64,000 bases of DNA from Prado023 sp963736425 (lineage in GTDB: Bacteria > Actinomycetota > Actinomycetes > S36-B12 > CAIYMF01): assembly GCA_963736425.1 (NCBI GenBank), contig CAVTOX010000010.1:20074-84073 (forward strand), written 5' to 3'. This document shows, piece after piece, positions 18,458-27,591 of this stretch. Below the pieces are notes generated by a model, which made no database searches, was not told where the DNA came from, and was given only the letters and a program-made list of their open reading frames with translations. Positions within the stretch are counted from its first letter, which is position 1. Every line of letters begins with the position of its first letter. A program made the translations under genes and the position numbers.

Positions 18458-18802
18458 ATGTCCACGCCCGACCTGCCGCAGCTGGAGCCTGTGCGCGATG
18501 ACGGCATCCGATCGATCCAGGTCGGGCTCGCGCTGTGGGCGCTCGCCGGGCTGGTCCTGCTCGTGCAGCACGACGAGCTCGCGGACCGTGGCACGCAGTG
18601 GTGGTTGGCAGTCTGTGGGGCGGGGCTGCTCATCGGAATCGTGCAGCTGGCGATCTTCTCCAGGCGAAGGGCGCTGATCCAGGCGCGGGAGCGTGGAAGC
18701 GCGGCTCTGGAGGACTCCGTGGCGGGGGACTCCCAACCGGCTGGACCCGGCAGCTCGGGACCCGATGGTGGGGGGCCCAGCGGCGCGGGGCCGACCGGCT
18801 AG
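18458..18802 (+). CDS. DUF2530 family membrane protein
   Basis: 114 aa. Two transmembrane helices surround the conserved-looking QWWLAVCGAGLLIGI, followed by a basic segment (SRRRALIQARERG) and a Gly/Pro/Ser-rich disordered tail. The pattern LPQLEPVRDDG...LWALAGLVLL matches DUF2530. TAGGGT followed by 7 nt and ATG suggests a leaderless transcript of its own; GTG at 18452 is an alternative start. Two nt separate it from the next gene. Function unknown. Confidence 0.75.
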   Translation: MSTPDLPQLEPVRDDGIRSIQVGLALWALAGLVLLVQHDELADRGTQWWLAVCGAGLLIGIVQLAIFSRRRALIQARERGSAALEDSVAGDSQPAGPGSSGPDGGGPSGAGPTG

Positions 18803-18804
18803 GG

Positions 18805-19854
18805 ATGGGTGCTGTGTTCGGGCGCGTGCTGCTCGTGTCGGGAGCTGTCGCCCTGCTCGGGGGGATGGCCCTGCCCGCGGGGCTGGTGCCCAACGCCCTG
18901 AGGGTGGCCGACGCGTCGACTGCGCTGCCCGCGATCCTCGGGTCGGCCGACGAGGTGCTCTGCACGTTCGACACCGCTGAGCTCGGCGAGGTCAGTGGCA
19001 TCGCCCTGTCGCGCCAGCACAAGGACACCCTCTGGATGACCAACGACTCCGGTGGCGGTCCGTACCTCTACGCCCTGGACACCACGGACTGCTCGGTCCG
19101 GGCCACGCTCACCCTCCTGGACACCCCCGCGCGCGACCACGAGGCGCTGGCGATCGGGCGCGACGCCCAGGGCAGGGACGTGATCTGGGTCGCCGACATC
19201 GGCGACAACCGCGACTCCTGGCCGTACGCCCGCATCCACAAGGTGATCGAGCCGGCTCGGCTCGTCGACGCGGACGTGCCCGTGACGACCTACCGGTTCA
19301 CCTACCCGGACGGTCCGGTCAACGCCGAGGCGCTCCTGGCCGACCCGAAGCGGGAGCGGCTCTGGGTCATCAGCAAGGAGGACGGTGTCGGCGGCGTCTA
19401 TGCGCTGCCCAGCCCGATGAGCGACTCGCGCACCCCGATGGAGGCCGAGAAGGTCGGGACGGCGCGCTCGCAGGTCACAGATGCGGCGATGGCCCCCGGG
19501 GGCAAGCGCTTCGTGGTGCGCGACTACCTCTCGGCCGAGGTGTTCACGGGCAAGCCGCCCGGGCAGGCGCAGGCCAGGTTCGGTCTTCCGCTGCAGCCCC
19601 AGGGCGAGGCGGTCACCTGGACCGCCGACGGCAAGGGCCTGATCGTGGCCTCGGAGAGGTCCGGTGAGCTGATCCAGGTCGACGTCCCCCGTACCGCCCT
19701 GGGCACAGACGGCGGGATCGCCGGTGCGTTGCCCAGGGTGGCCGGGTTCGACATCTACCCCTACGTGCGGATCGCGGCGGTCGCGGTGGCAGCGTTCATC
19801 GCCCTCGTTGTCCTGCGCCGGTCAGCACGGCGCCGGCGGAATCGACGGGGCTGA
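18805..19854 (+). CDS. Exported beta-propeller-like protein with C-terminal membrane anchor
   Basis: 349 aa. N-terminal signal peptide (VLLVSGAVALLGGMALPAG), a soluble domain of repeated beta blades (for example GEVSGIALSRQHKDTLWM, DVIWVADIGDNRDSW, AEALLADPKRERLWVISKE), then one transmembrane helix near 315-338 and a poly-basic cytoplasmic tail (RRSARRRRNRRG). The topology places a propeller outside the cell. It lies 2 nt after the DUF2530 stop and 1 nt before the permease, so it belongs to one operon with both. Ligand or enzymatic role unknown. Confidence 0.65.
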   Translation: MGAVFGRVLLVSGAVALLGGMALPAGLVPNALRVADASTALPAILGSADEVLCTFDTAELGEVSGIALSRQHKDTLWMTNDSGGGPYLYALDTTDCSVRATLTLLDTPARDHEALAIGRDAQGRDVIWVADIGDNRDSWPYARIHKVIEPARLVDADVPVTTYRFTYPDGPVNAEALLADPKRERLWVISKEDGVGGVYALPSPMSDSRTPMEAEKVGTARSQVTDAAMAPGGKRFVVRDYLSAEVFTGKPPGQAQARFGLPLQPQGEAVTWTADGKGLIVASERSGELIQVDVPRTALGTDGGIAGALPRVAGFDIYPYVRIAAVAVAAFIALVVLRRSARRRRNRRG

Positions 19855-19855
19855 G

Positions 19856-21348
19856 ATGGCAGCCGCGGCCGCCCCGGGGCCGGTGGAGATCCATGTCGTG
19901 CGGCGACGCGTCGGCGTGTTCGCCGTGGTCGGACTCATCTACTTCAGCGTCTCCGGCGGGCCCTATGGACTCGAGGAGTCGATCTCCAGCGCGGGCCCGG
20001 GCATGACGATGCTCATGCTCCTGCTGATCCCGGTCGTGTTCGCGGTGCCGTGCTCCTTGATGGCCGCCGAACTCGCCTCAGCGATCCCGCTGGAGGGTGG
20101 CTACTACTACTGGGTGAAGATCGCGCTCGGTCGCTTCGCGGGATTCACCCAGGGCGCCTGGCAGTGGTTGACCTCATTCCTTGACACCGCCCTGTACCCG
20201 GTGATCTTCGCGGACTACATCGCCAACTGGGTGCCGGGCTTCGAGCGCGGCAATCACGTGATGTTCAGCGCCTTCGACGGCACGATCTCGTTCGATGCCC
20301 ATTGGCTGCTGACGTTGGCGTTCATGGCGCCGCTGGTGGTGCTCAACATCCGCGGTGCCCGGGTCGTGGGCGACACCTCGGCCACGTTCATGGTGCTCGT
20401 CCTTGCCCCGTTCGTGGTCCTCACCGTGCTGGGCCTCTCGAAGCTCGGGGCGTCGGATGCGGTGAACCTGCTGGAGCCCTTCGTGCTGCCGGACTCGACG
20501 CCGTCGGCCGGCGTTCGGGGCGGCCCTGGGGATCATCCATCTGGAACTACATCGGATGGGAGTCGGTGAGCGACCGTCGTCGGCGAGATCGACAAGCCCC
20601 AGCGGACCTATCCGAGGGCACTGGCCATCGCCGTCCCGCTCATCACGATCAGCTACGTGCTGCCGATGCTCGCGTCGCTGGCATCGGGCCTGCACGCCGA
20701 TGACCCCTCGCAGTGGACTGATGGGGACTTTGCCGAGGTGGGTCGCCTGCTGGGTGGGCCGTGGCTGTTCTGGGCGATCACGATCGGGGCGGATGATCGC
20801 CCAGGTGGGGCTGTTCTCCGCGCTGCTGATGTCGGGATCCCGGGTCCCGATGGTGCTCGCCGGTGACGGCTACCCTCCCTGCAGGCCTGGCCCGGACCAG
20901 CCCGCGGTTCGGAACACCCGTGCGCGCGACGGTGGTCAGCGCCGTGATCTTCGCGTTCTTCACCTCACTGGACTTCGTCACACTGATCGACGCTGACGTG
21001 CTGCTGAACCTCATGGCGCTGCTGCTCATGTTCGTCGCGCTGATCGTCCTTCGGGTGAAGTACCCGCAGATGAAGCGGCCCTACCGCGTTCCGGGCGGGA
21101 TGCTCGGTGCGGTCGTCATCCTCGTGCTCCCCCTCATCCTGACCGTCTGGTTGTTCCAGAGCACGTACACCGAGGAGCCCGGGGCGTTCTGGATCGGTGT
21201 CGTCCTGACGATCTTCGGGGCCCTTGCCTACTGGCCGGCGAAGTGGTTCATCAAGCGGGGTCGGCCAGACGCCGACGTCGAGGACCTGGGGACCCTGGAC
21301 TTCGGCAATGACACCGATCCGCGCCTGATCGTCGAGGGTCGCGCGTAG
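19856..21348 (+). pseudogene. APC-family amino-acid permease broken by five +1 frameshifts
   Basis: If five single inserted bases are ignored, this reads as a 495-residue APC superfamily permease with about 12 helices, including GLIYFSVSGGPYGLEE, GGYYYWVKIALG, ESVSTVVGEIDKPQRTYPRAL and GDGYLPAGLARTSPRFGTP. Insertions lie near 20510, 20538, 20572, 20790 and 20874; the frame shifts each time and the reading resumes perfectly. Flanking sequence shows no other damage such as in-frame stops. Either recent gene decay or local sequence error. As given, translation stops at 20569, about halfway. Confidence 0.8.
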
Positions 21349-21372
21349 GAGCCTCGTGCGACGCCCCGGGCC

Positions 21373-22512
21373 TCAGGCCAGTGCGGCCACCACGTGGTCG
21401 ATCGAGCGGGTCAGCGCCGCGACATCGGCCGGATCCACTGACGGGAACATCGCCACGCGCAGCTGGTTGCGCCCGAGCTTGCGGTAGGGCTCGGTGTCGA
21501 GGATCCCGTTGGCGCGCAGGGCCTTCGCCACGGCGGTGGCGTCGACGGAGTCGTCGAAGTCGATGGTGCCCACCACGTTGCTGCGAAGTGCTGGATCGGT
21601 CACGTACGGGGTGGCGTACTGCGAGGCCTCGGCCCAGCCGTACAGGTTCCCGGCGGATTCGGCGGTCCGGGCGGTGGTCCAGGCCATACCGCCCTGGCTG
21701 TTGAACCAGTCGACCTGCTCAGCCATCATCAGGATCGTCGCCAGCGCGGGGGTGTTGTACGTCTGCTCGAGACGCGAGTTGTCCAGGGCGATCTTGAGGT
21801 CGAGGAACGCCGGGACCCAGCGCCCGGACGCGGCGATCGACTCGATCCGCTCCACGGCGGCCGGCGACAGCAGGGCGAACCACAGGCCGCCGTCGGAGGC
21901 GAAGCACTTCTGTGGGGCGAAGTAGTAGACGTCGAACTGCGTCGGGTCCACAGCCAGGCCACCGGCCGCCGAGGTGGCGTCGAAGGCCATCAACGCTCCG
22001 GCATCCGCACCGGCCACCCGGGTGGGGGTGATCGCCACGCCGGTGGAGGTCTCGTTGTGCGGGGTGCCGTACAGGTCGATCCCCGCCTCGGCGGCGAACA
22101 CCGGGGCGCTGCCCGGGTCGGAGGTGATGACGGTCGGGGCGCCCAGGTGCGGCGCGGTCTTCGCAGCCTTGGCGAACTTCGAGCCGAACTCCCCGAACGT
22201 CAGGAACTGCGCGCGGTCGTTGATGAGGCCGAAGGTGGCGGCGTCCCAGAACGCGGTCGAGCCGCCGTTGCCCAGGATCACCTCGTACCCGTCAGGCAGT
22301 GCGAACAGCTCAGCGAGGCCCGAGCGCACCCGCCCGACCTGCGACTTCACCGCCTTCTGCCGGTGCGAGGTGCCCAGGATCGTGGTGGCCACACCGCGCA
22401 GGGCGTCCACCTGCTCGACGCGCACCTTGGACGGGCCGCAGCCGAAGCGTCCGTCCTCGGGGAGCAGGTCGGCAGGGATCGTGATGGTGGTCGGGTCGAG
22501 GGCGGTGCTCAC
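21373..22512 (-). CDS. serC: Phosphoserine aminotransferase
   Basis: 379 aa class V aminotransferase that converts 3-phosphohydroxypyruvate and glutamate to phosphoserine; it also serves pyridoxine synthesis in bacteria. PLP lysine is Lys202 in YFAPQKCFAS. The N-terminus GRFGCGPSKVR and length fit the actinobacterial SerC type (M. tuberculosis Rv0884c). The GTG start at 22512 has AGAAGGAA upstream; the long in-frame extension to 22782 is Pro/Arg-rich and rejected. Downstream of citrate synthase on the same strand with an 86-nt gap. Confidence 0.93.
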   Translation of the reverse strand: MSTALDPTTITIPADLLPEDGRFGCGPSKVRVEQVDALRGVATTILGTSHRQKAVKSQVGRVRSGLAELFALPDGYEVILGNGGSTAFWDAATFGLINDRAQFLTFGEFGSKFAKAAKTAPHLGAPTVITSDPGSAPVFAAEAGIDLYGTPHNETSTGVAITPTRVAGADAGALMAFDATSAAGGLAVDPTQFDVYYFAPQKCFASDGGLWFALLSPAAVERIESIAASGRWVPAFLDLKIALDNSRLEQTYNTPALATILMMAEQVDWFNSQGGMAWTTARTAESAGNLYGWAEASQYATPYVTDPALRSNVVGTIDFDDSVDATAVAKALRANGILDTEPYRKLGRNQLRVAMFPSVDPADVAALTRSIDHVVAALA

Positions 22513-22598
22513 CGTGGGGTTCCTTCTGGTTGGCGGTCGGTGCGTAGATGGGGTGTGGAGGGCTGGGCGCTTGGCCGTCGCGTCGGGCGGTTGGGCGA

Positions 22599-23759
22599 TC
22601 AGAACGGGGGCAGGGGCTGGGTCTTCTCGTACAGCGGTCCGAGGTCGCCGTCGTAGGGGAACAGCATCGAGTCCTTCCAGCCGGGCACCTCCTGCGGGAT
22701 GCGGGGGCCGGGCCCCAGGTAGCGGGCAGAGGGGCGCACGAGGCGACCGGTGCGCTTCTGCTCGTAGATGTGCGCGCTCCACCCCGCCAGTCGGGCGCAG
22801 GTGAACATCGCCGGGAACATGGAGGGCGGGATGTCGGCGAAGTCCAGGATGATCGCCGCCCAGAACTCCACGTTCGTCTCGATCACGCGGTCGGGGCGGC
22901 GCTCGCGCAGCTCCTTGAGCGCGGCAGCCTCGAGTGCCTCGGCGACCTGGTAGCGCGGGGCATCGAGCTCGAGGCAGGTCCGCCGGAGCACGCGGGCCCG
23001 CGGATCCTCAGCGCGGTAGACGCGGTGGCCGAAGCCCATCAGTCGCTCGCCGCGGTCCAGGACGCCCTTGATGTAGCCCTCGGCATCGCCGGTGCGCTCG
23101 ACCTCCTCGAGCATGTGCAGCACGCGACTGGGCGCGCCGCCGTGCAGCGGCCCGGACATGGCGCCGATGGCTCCGGAGATCGCCGCGGCGACGTCGGCGC
23201 CGGTCGAGGCGATCACGCGCGAGGTGAAGGTGGAGGCGTTCATCCCGTGCTCGGCGGCCGAGACGAAGTAGGCGTCGACCGCTCGGATGTGCACCGGGTC
23301 GGGCTCGCCGTGCCAGCGGATCATCATGCGCTCGACGACCGTGCGACCCTCGTCGATGAGCTGCGTGGGCACCATCGGCACGCCGACCCCGCGAGCTGCC
23401 TGCGCGGCGAAGGACATGGCCATGACCGACACCCGGGCGAGGTCGTCGCGGGCCTGGTCGTCGTCGATGTCCAGCAGGGGCTGGAGCCCCCAGGCAGGCG
23501 CCAGCATGGCGATCGCCGACTGCATGTCCACGCGCACGTTGCCCGAGTGCACCGGGATCGGATACGGCTCAGCAGGCGGCAGGCCGGGGTTGAACTCGTT
23601 GTCGACCAGCAGGCCCCAGACCTGACCGAACGTCACGCGGCCGACGAGGTCCTCGATGTCGACACCGCGGTAGCGCAGGGCCGAGCCCTCCTTGTCCGGT
23701 TCGGCGATCTCGGTCTCGAACGCGATGACACCCTCAAGGCCAGGTACGAAGTCGGACAT
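22599..23759 (-). CDS. citA: Citrate synthase 2 (CitA-like)
   Basis: 386 aa citrate synthase condensing oxaloacetate and acetyl-CoA. Active-site residues are visible: His206 in GPLHGGAP, His245 in GFGHRVY and Asp306 in ILDFADIP, with AEHGMNAST before them. Length and the C-terminal RPSARYLGP are those of the short actinobacterial citrate synthase 2. Divergent from pdxH across a 119-nt gap. Methylcitrate synthase is an alternative, but no prp genes are nearby. Confidence 0.9.
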   Translation of the reverse strand: MSDFVPGLEGVIAFETEIAEPDKEGSALRYRGVDIEDLVGRVTFGQVWGLLVDNEFNPGLPPAEPYPIPVHSGNVRVDMQSAIAMLAPAWGLQPLLDIDDDQARDDLARVSVMAMSFAAQAARGVGVPMVPTQLIDEGRTVVERMMIRWHGEPDPVHIRAVDAYFVSAAEHGMNASTFTSRVIASTGADVAAAISGAIGAMSGPLHGGAPSRVLHMLEEVERTGDAEGYIKGVLDRGERLMGFGHRVYRAEDPRARVLRRTCLELDAPRYQVAEALEAAALKELRERRPDRVIETNVEFWAAIILDFADIPPSMFPAMFTCARLAGWSAHIYEQKRTGRLVRPSARYLGPGPRIPQEVPGWKDSMLFPYDGDLGPLYEKTQPLPPF

Positions 23760-23878
23760 GTATCACTCCTGCGCGGTTGGCGGACCGGGACGGGCCCCAT
23801 TCTCTCCGATGCCGCGGATCCTGCTGCCCGCACCCCCGGTCCAGCCCCGCCGGGGGGCCGCACGTGGATACTGGGGCC

Positions 23879-24550
23879 ATGGTCGAGCAAGTCCCCGTGC
23901 AGCGCATCGAGTACCTGAAGGCCCCCATCGACGGGTTCGAGGTGGACAGCGTCCCCGGTGCGCCGCTCGAGCTGTTCCGGACCTGGCTGGGCGAGGCTGT
24001 CGAGTTCGGGCTTCCCGAGCCGAACGCGGCCACATTGGCCACGGTGGACGGGCGGGGCCATCCCTCCATTCGCCTGATGCTGGTCAAGGTCGTCGACGCC
24101 CGCGGGTTCTGCTTCTTCACCAACCACGGATCGCGCAAGGGACGCGACCTCACCGAGAGCGGCAACGCGGCCCTGCTGTTCCCGTGGCATGGGATGCACC
24201 GGCAGGTGGCGGTGCGGGGGCGCGCCGAGCGCATGCCGCGCGCAGACTCCGAGGCCTACTTCGCATCCCGGCCGCGCGCTGCCCAGGTCGGGGCATGGGC
24301 CAGCCGGCAGAGCCAGGAGGTCACCCGGGAGGACCTCGACGAGCGGGTCGCGGCACTCACCGAGCACTTCGGCACCGACGAGCCGATCCCGATGCCCGAC
24401 CACTGGGGCGGATACGTGCTTGTGCCCGAGGTGGTCGAGTTCTGGGTGGGGCGCTTCTCCCGGCTGCACGACCGGATCGAGTACCGCCGCGCGGCCCCGG
24501 GCGGCCTCGACGACGCCGCGGCCTGGACCCGCCGCCGCCTGTCGCCGTAG
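23879..24550 (+). CDS. pdxH: Pyridoxamine 5'-phosphate oxidase
   Basis: 223 aa FMN enzyme oxidising pyridoxine/pyridoxamine 5'-phosphate to PLP. Motifs SIRLMLVKVV, FFTNHGSRKGRDL (FMN phosphate binding) and the C-terminal HDRIEYRR are those of PdxH. PLP made here would serve the neighbouring serC and thrC/kbl. GATACT, then exactly 6 nt, then ATG, with no ribosome-binding site: a leaderless start. Convergent with the SHOCT gene, 22-nt gap. Confidence 0.93.
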   Translation: MVEQVPVQRIEYLKAPIDGFEVDSVPGAPLELFRTWLGEAVEFGLPEPNAATLATVDGRGHPSIRLMLVKVVDARGFCFFTNHGSRKGRDLTESGNAALLFPWHGMHRQVAVRGRAERMPRADSEAYFASRPRAAQVGAWASRQSQEVTREDLDERVAALTEHFGTDEPIPMPDHWGGYVLVPEVVEFWVGRFSRLHDRIEYRRAAPGGLDDAAAWTRRRLSP

Positions 24551-24572
24551 CGACGGCCGTTCACCCCGGGAG

Positions 24573-25259
24573 CTACATGCGGTCGAGGAGCTCGGTCTTC
24601 TTCGCCTCGAACTCCGCGGCGGTGATGGCGCCGCTGTCACGCAGCTGGGCCAGACGCTCGATGGAGTCCGCGATCTCCTGGCCCGACGGTGCGGCTGGGG
24701 CCGCGGCCACGGCCGGTGCTGCCCCAGCGCGGACCGCGTCGGCGATGTCCCGGGAGTCCTGCTTCTCGAACAGGAGCTTCGCGTCGAGGATCGCCTTGCG
24801 GAACTCCAGGGGCTTGCGCATGAAGGTGTAGTGCAGGTTGGACTCGTCGGCTGCCGTGAGCACCCGTACCGTGCCGTAGCCGAGCCACCGCCCGAGCAGC
24901 GGCTCCTCCATGGTGATGTCGTTGATCTTCTCCAGCGCCGACCCGCTGGTCGACTTGCGCAGCAGGCCCTCGACCTTCATCACCTTCTGGTTGGTGACGA
25001 AGTAGAACTGCGCCCACCACTTCGCGGCGGCGTTGGCCAGCATCGCGATCCCGACCAGCAGGGCTCCCAGCCCACCCCAGAGGAGGAGGCCGTTGAGGAA
25101 CTTGTTGTCGGTGAAGAACTGCCCGAACAGGGCCGCCAGGCCGCCGAGCGTCAGCAGGGTGCCCGTGATGGTCGAGAACGCAGGGGCGATCCAGTGCTTC
25201 TTGGTCTTGTAGACGATCTCCTCGCCGTTGGCGAGCAGGGTGTCGACGTAGCTGCTCAC
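24573..25259 (-). CDS. PH-like membrane protein with SHOCT tail
   Basis: 228 aa. An N-terminal region precedes two hydrophobic helices (about 30-50 and 60-82), then a bacterial PH-like domain with KVMKVEGLLRKSTSGSALEKINDI (read as YdbS/bPH_2-like), a Pro/Ala linker, and a C-terminal SHOCT motif (RLAQLRDSGAITAAEFEAKKTELL). These proteins are membrane-attached and usually oligomerise through SHOCT; function unclear. GTG start with AGGAGG 5-6 nt upstream. Divergent from the ABC exporter genes, so it might act with them, but nothing proves it. Confidence 0.75.
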   Translation of the reverse strand: MSSYVDTLLANGEEIVYKTKKHWIAPAFSTITGTLLTLGGLAALFGQFFTDNKFLNGLLLWGGLGALLVGIAMLANAAAKWWAQFYFVTNQKVMKVEGLLRKSTSGSALEKINDITMEEPLLGRWLGYGTVRVLTAADESNLHYTFMRKPLEFRKAILDAKLLFEKQDSRDIADAVRAGAAPAVAAAPAAPSGQEIADSIERLAQLRDSGAITAAEFEAKKTELLDRM

Positions 25260-25392
25260 GGGAGCCTCCTGTGCATGGACCGGACCAGACCGGTCGGTGG
25301 CAGGGTAGCGCGTATGGCTGGCGAACACGGGCGTTTGGGTGGTGGTTCCGCGAGGACGGGCCCCCACGGCGCAGCGGTGCCAGACTGTGCCC

Positions 25393-26376
25393 GTGGCGGC
25401 GAGCGAACTGGTGGTTGAGGGGCTGGAGAAGTCCTTCGGCGACCTCGTCGTGCTCCGTGGGCTGAGCCTGCAGGTCACACCCGGGCGGATCCTGGGCTTC
25501 CTTGGGCGCAACGGCGCAGGCAAGACCACCACCATGCGCTGCATCTTCGGCCTGCTCGACCAGGACGCAGGTTCGATCCGCTACGGCGGGCAGGAGCTCA
25601 CTCGACCGATCCGCCGGCTGTTCGGCTACATGCCCGAGGAGCGGGGCCTGTACCCGAAGATGTCGATCATCACGCAACTGGTCCACTTCGGGCGGCTTGC
25701 GGGGATGGGGCGCCGGGAGGCCCGCAACGCCGCGCACTCGTGGCTCGACCAGCTGGGTCTGGCCGACCGGTCCAAGGATCGCCTTGACACGCTCTCGCAC
25801 GGCAACCAGCAGCGGGTGCAGCTCGCGGCCGCGCTCGTGCACGGCCCGCAGGTGCTGATCCTCGATGAGCCGTTCTCCGGCCTCGACCCGGTGGGCGTGG
25901 GGGAGATGGGCGCGGTGCTGCGCGAGGCCGCGACTCGCGGGGCCACGATCCTGTTCTCCTCGCACCAGCTCGAGCTGGTGGAGGACCTCTGCGTCGATGT
26001 CGCGATCATCAACGACGGCGTCACGGTGGCCCACGGCGACCTGGCCGCGATCCGGTCCCAGGCAGAGGTCCGCAGGGTCGAGGTGACCGTCGCAGGTGTG
26101 CCCTGGGTGCCCGATGTGGTGGGTGCCGTGCCTGTGGGCGGTGAGCGGCCCCATGTCATGGTCCCGGCCACGGTGACTGCCGAGGAGTTGCTGGCGGCAG
26201 CCGGATCGGTCGGCCCGATCACGTCGTTCCGCTACGAGCCACCCTCGCTCGCGGACCTGTTCCACGAGGCGGTGCAGGCCGGACCGGCAGTCGCCTCTCT
26301 CGGCGTTCCGGCAGACGAACCTGGGGCGCCCGCCCCGGTCGAGGTCCCCGCACCGGACGGGGCCTTCCATGTCTAG
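25393..26376 (+). CDS. ABC transporter ATP-binding protein (NatA-like)
   Basis: 327 aa. Walker A GRNGAGKTTT near 39-48, signature LSHGNQQRVQL and Walker B VLILDEPFSGLDP, followed by the H-loop SSHQLE and a C-terminal extension typical of DUF4162-containing ATPases that drive drug, sodium or lipid exporters. CAGACT is followed by exactly 6 nt and the GTG start (leaderless pattern); GTG 25387 is an alternative. The next gene overlaps by 8 nt and encodes the permease. Confidence 0.9.
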   Translation: MAASELVVEGLEKSFGDLVVLRGLSLQVTPGRILGFLGRNGAGKTTTMRCIFGLLDQDAGSIRYGGQELTRPIRRLFGYMPEERGLYPKMSIITQLVHFGRLAGMGRREARNAAHSWLDQLGLADRSKDRLDTLSHGNQQRVQLAAALVHGPQVLILDEPFSGLDPVGVGEMGAVLREAATRGATILFSSHQLELVEDLCVDVAIINDGVTVAHGDLAAIRSQAEVRRVEVTVAGVPWVPDVVGAVPVGGERPHVMVPATVTAEELLAAAGSVGPITSFRYEPPSLADLFHEAVQAGPAVASLGVPADEPGAPAPVEVPAPDGAFHV

Positions 26377-27559
26377 CGGCGTGGGTCTCATCGCGCGCAG
26401 GGAGTTCGTGGAACGCGGCCGGAGCCGGGTGTTCGTCGGGGTCCTCATCGGTTCGATGCTGCTGATCCTCGCGGGGATGTTCGCCGTCTCTCTCGTGGGC
26501 CGTCCGGTGCCCTCGGCGTCGGTGACGCTGGCGGGCGAGTACCCGCCCGGACTCGCCGCCGAGGTCGAGCGCGTGGCCACCTCCCTGGGGGTGGACGTGG
26601 TCGTGCTGGACACACCGTCGGTGGAGCAGGCCCGGGCGGCCGTCGTCGGCGGCTCCGTCGATGCCGCGCTCATCGACGGCACCACGATCGTGGCCGTGGG
26701 CGCACCCTCGCCGTCCGTGGATGCGGTCCTGCGGGGAGCCGCGACCTCGACCGCCCGGGTGGAGGCGGCCCGGCAGCTGGGACTCTCCCAGGAGGCGGTC
26801 GACAAGGTCATCGACCCGGTCGTGGTCGTGGTGGAGGATCTCAGCACCGCCGGGCCAGTTGATGACCTGGCTGTGGCCCGCGGCGCTGCGGCGTTCTTCA
26901 GCGTGGTGATCCTGTTCATCCTGGTGATGGCGTTCGGTCAGTTCGTCGGCTCGGCAGTGGTCGAGGAGAAGCAGACCCGCGTCGCCGAGCTGGTGCTGGC
27001 CAAGGTGTCGACGGCCGCGATGCTGGTGGGCAAGGTGCTGGGCGTCGGCGGGCTCGGGCTGGTGCAGCTGGTCCTCCTGGGCCTGACCTACGCGTTCGGG
27101 CTCTGGGCCTTCGGCGATGGATCCGCCGGTCTGGACCTGTTCCGCCTCGGCGTCGGATCGCTGGCGTGGATGACCCTCTGGTTCGTGATCGGGTACGCGA
27201 TGTACAGCTTCGTGTTCGCGACGATGGGGGCCACCGTGTCGCGGCTCGAGGACCTGCAGTCGCTGACCTATGTGCCCTCAGTGCTGTTGCTCCCGGCGTA
27301 TGCCGTCGCTGCCGCGTCCCTGGCGGGCTCGGTCAGCCCGCTGCTGGCGCCCATGTCCCTGGTCCCGATCTGGTCCCCGCTGCTCATGCCGTTCCGGATC
27401 GTCACCGGGGATGCGCTCTGGTGGGAGGTGGTGATCGCGTTTGTGGGGTCGGCCGCGTTCATCGCGTTCCTCGTGTGGTTCGGCTCCCGGGTCTACCGGG
27501 GGGCAGCGCTGCGCACAGGTGGTCGGGTGAGCCTGCGCGAGGCGTACCGCGCGGGGTGA
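26369..27559 (+). CDS. ABC-2 type permease (NatB-like)
   Basis: 396 aa. One N-terminal helix after LIARREFVERGRSR, an extracytoplasmic loop of about 150 residues, and a cluster of five or six C-terminal helices with VVEEKQTRVAELVLAKVS, which is the hallmark of ABC-2 membrane_3/NatB permeases. Overlaps the ATPase gene by 8 nt, so both form a two-gene exporter. Substrate unknown (sodium or a small hydrophobic compound in characterised relatives). Ends convergent with the molybdate transporter. Confidence 0.88.
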   Translation: MSSGVGLIARREFVERGRSRVFVGVLIGSMLLILAGMFAVSLVGRPVPSASVTLAGEYPPGLAAEVERVATSLGVDVVVLDTPSVEQARAAVVGGSVDAALIDGTTIVAVGAPSPSVDAVLRGAATSTARVEAARQLGLSQEAVDKVIDPVVVVVEDLSTAGPVDDLAVARGAAAFFSVVILFILVMAFGQFVGSAVVEEKQTRVAELVLAKVSTAAMLVGKVLGVGGLGLVQLVLLGLTYAFGLWAFGDGSAGLDLFRLGVGSLAWMTLWFVIGYAMYSFVFATMGATVSRLEDLQSLTYVPSVLLLPAYAVAAASLAGSVSPLLAPMSLVPIWSPLLMPFRIVTGDALWWEVVIAFVGSAAFIAFLVWFGSRVYRGAALRTGGRVSLREAYRAG

Positions 27560-27591
27560 CCGGGGCAGGGTGACCGGGGCGGCCTGGAACG

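Noticed and set aside
21373..22782. 469-residue version of SerC
   Set aside because: N-terminal 90 residues are low-complexity; GTG 22512 has a ribosome-binding site and fits the family length.
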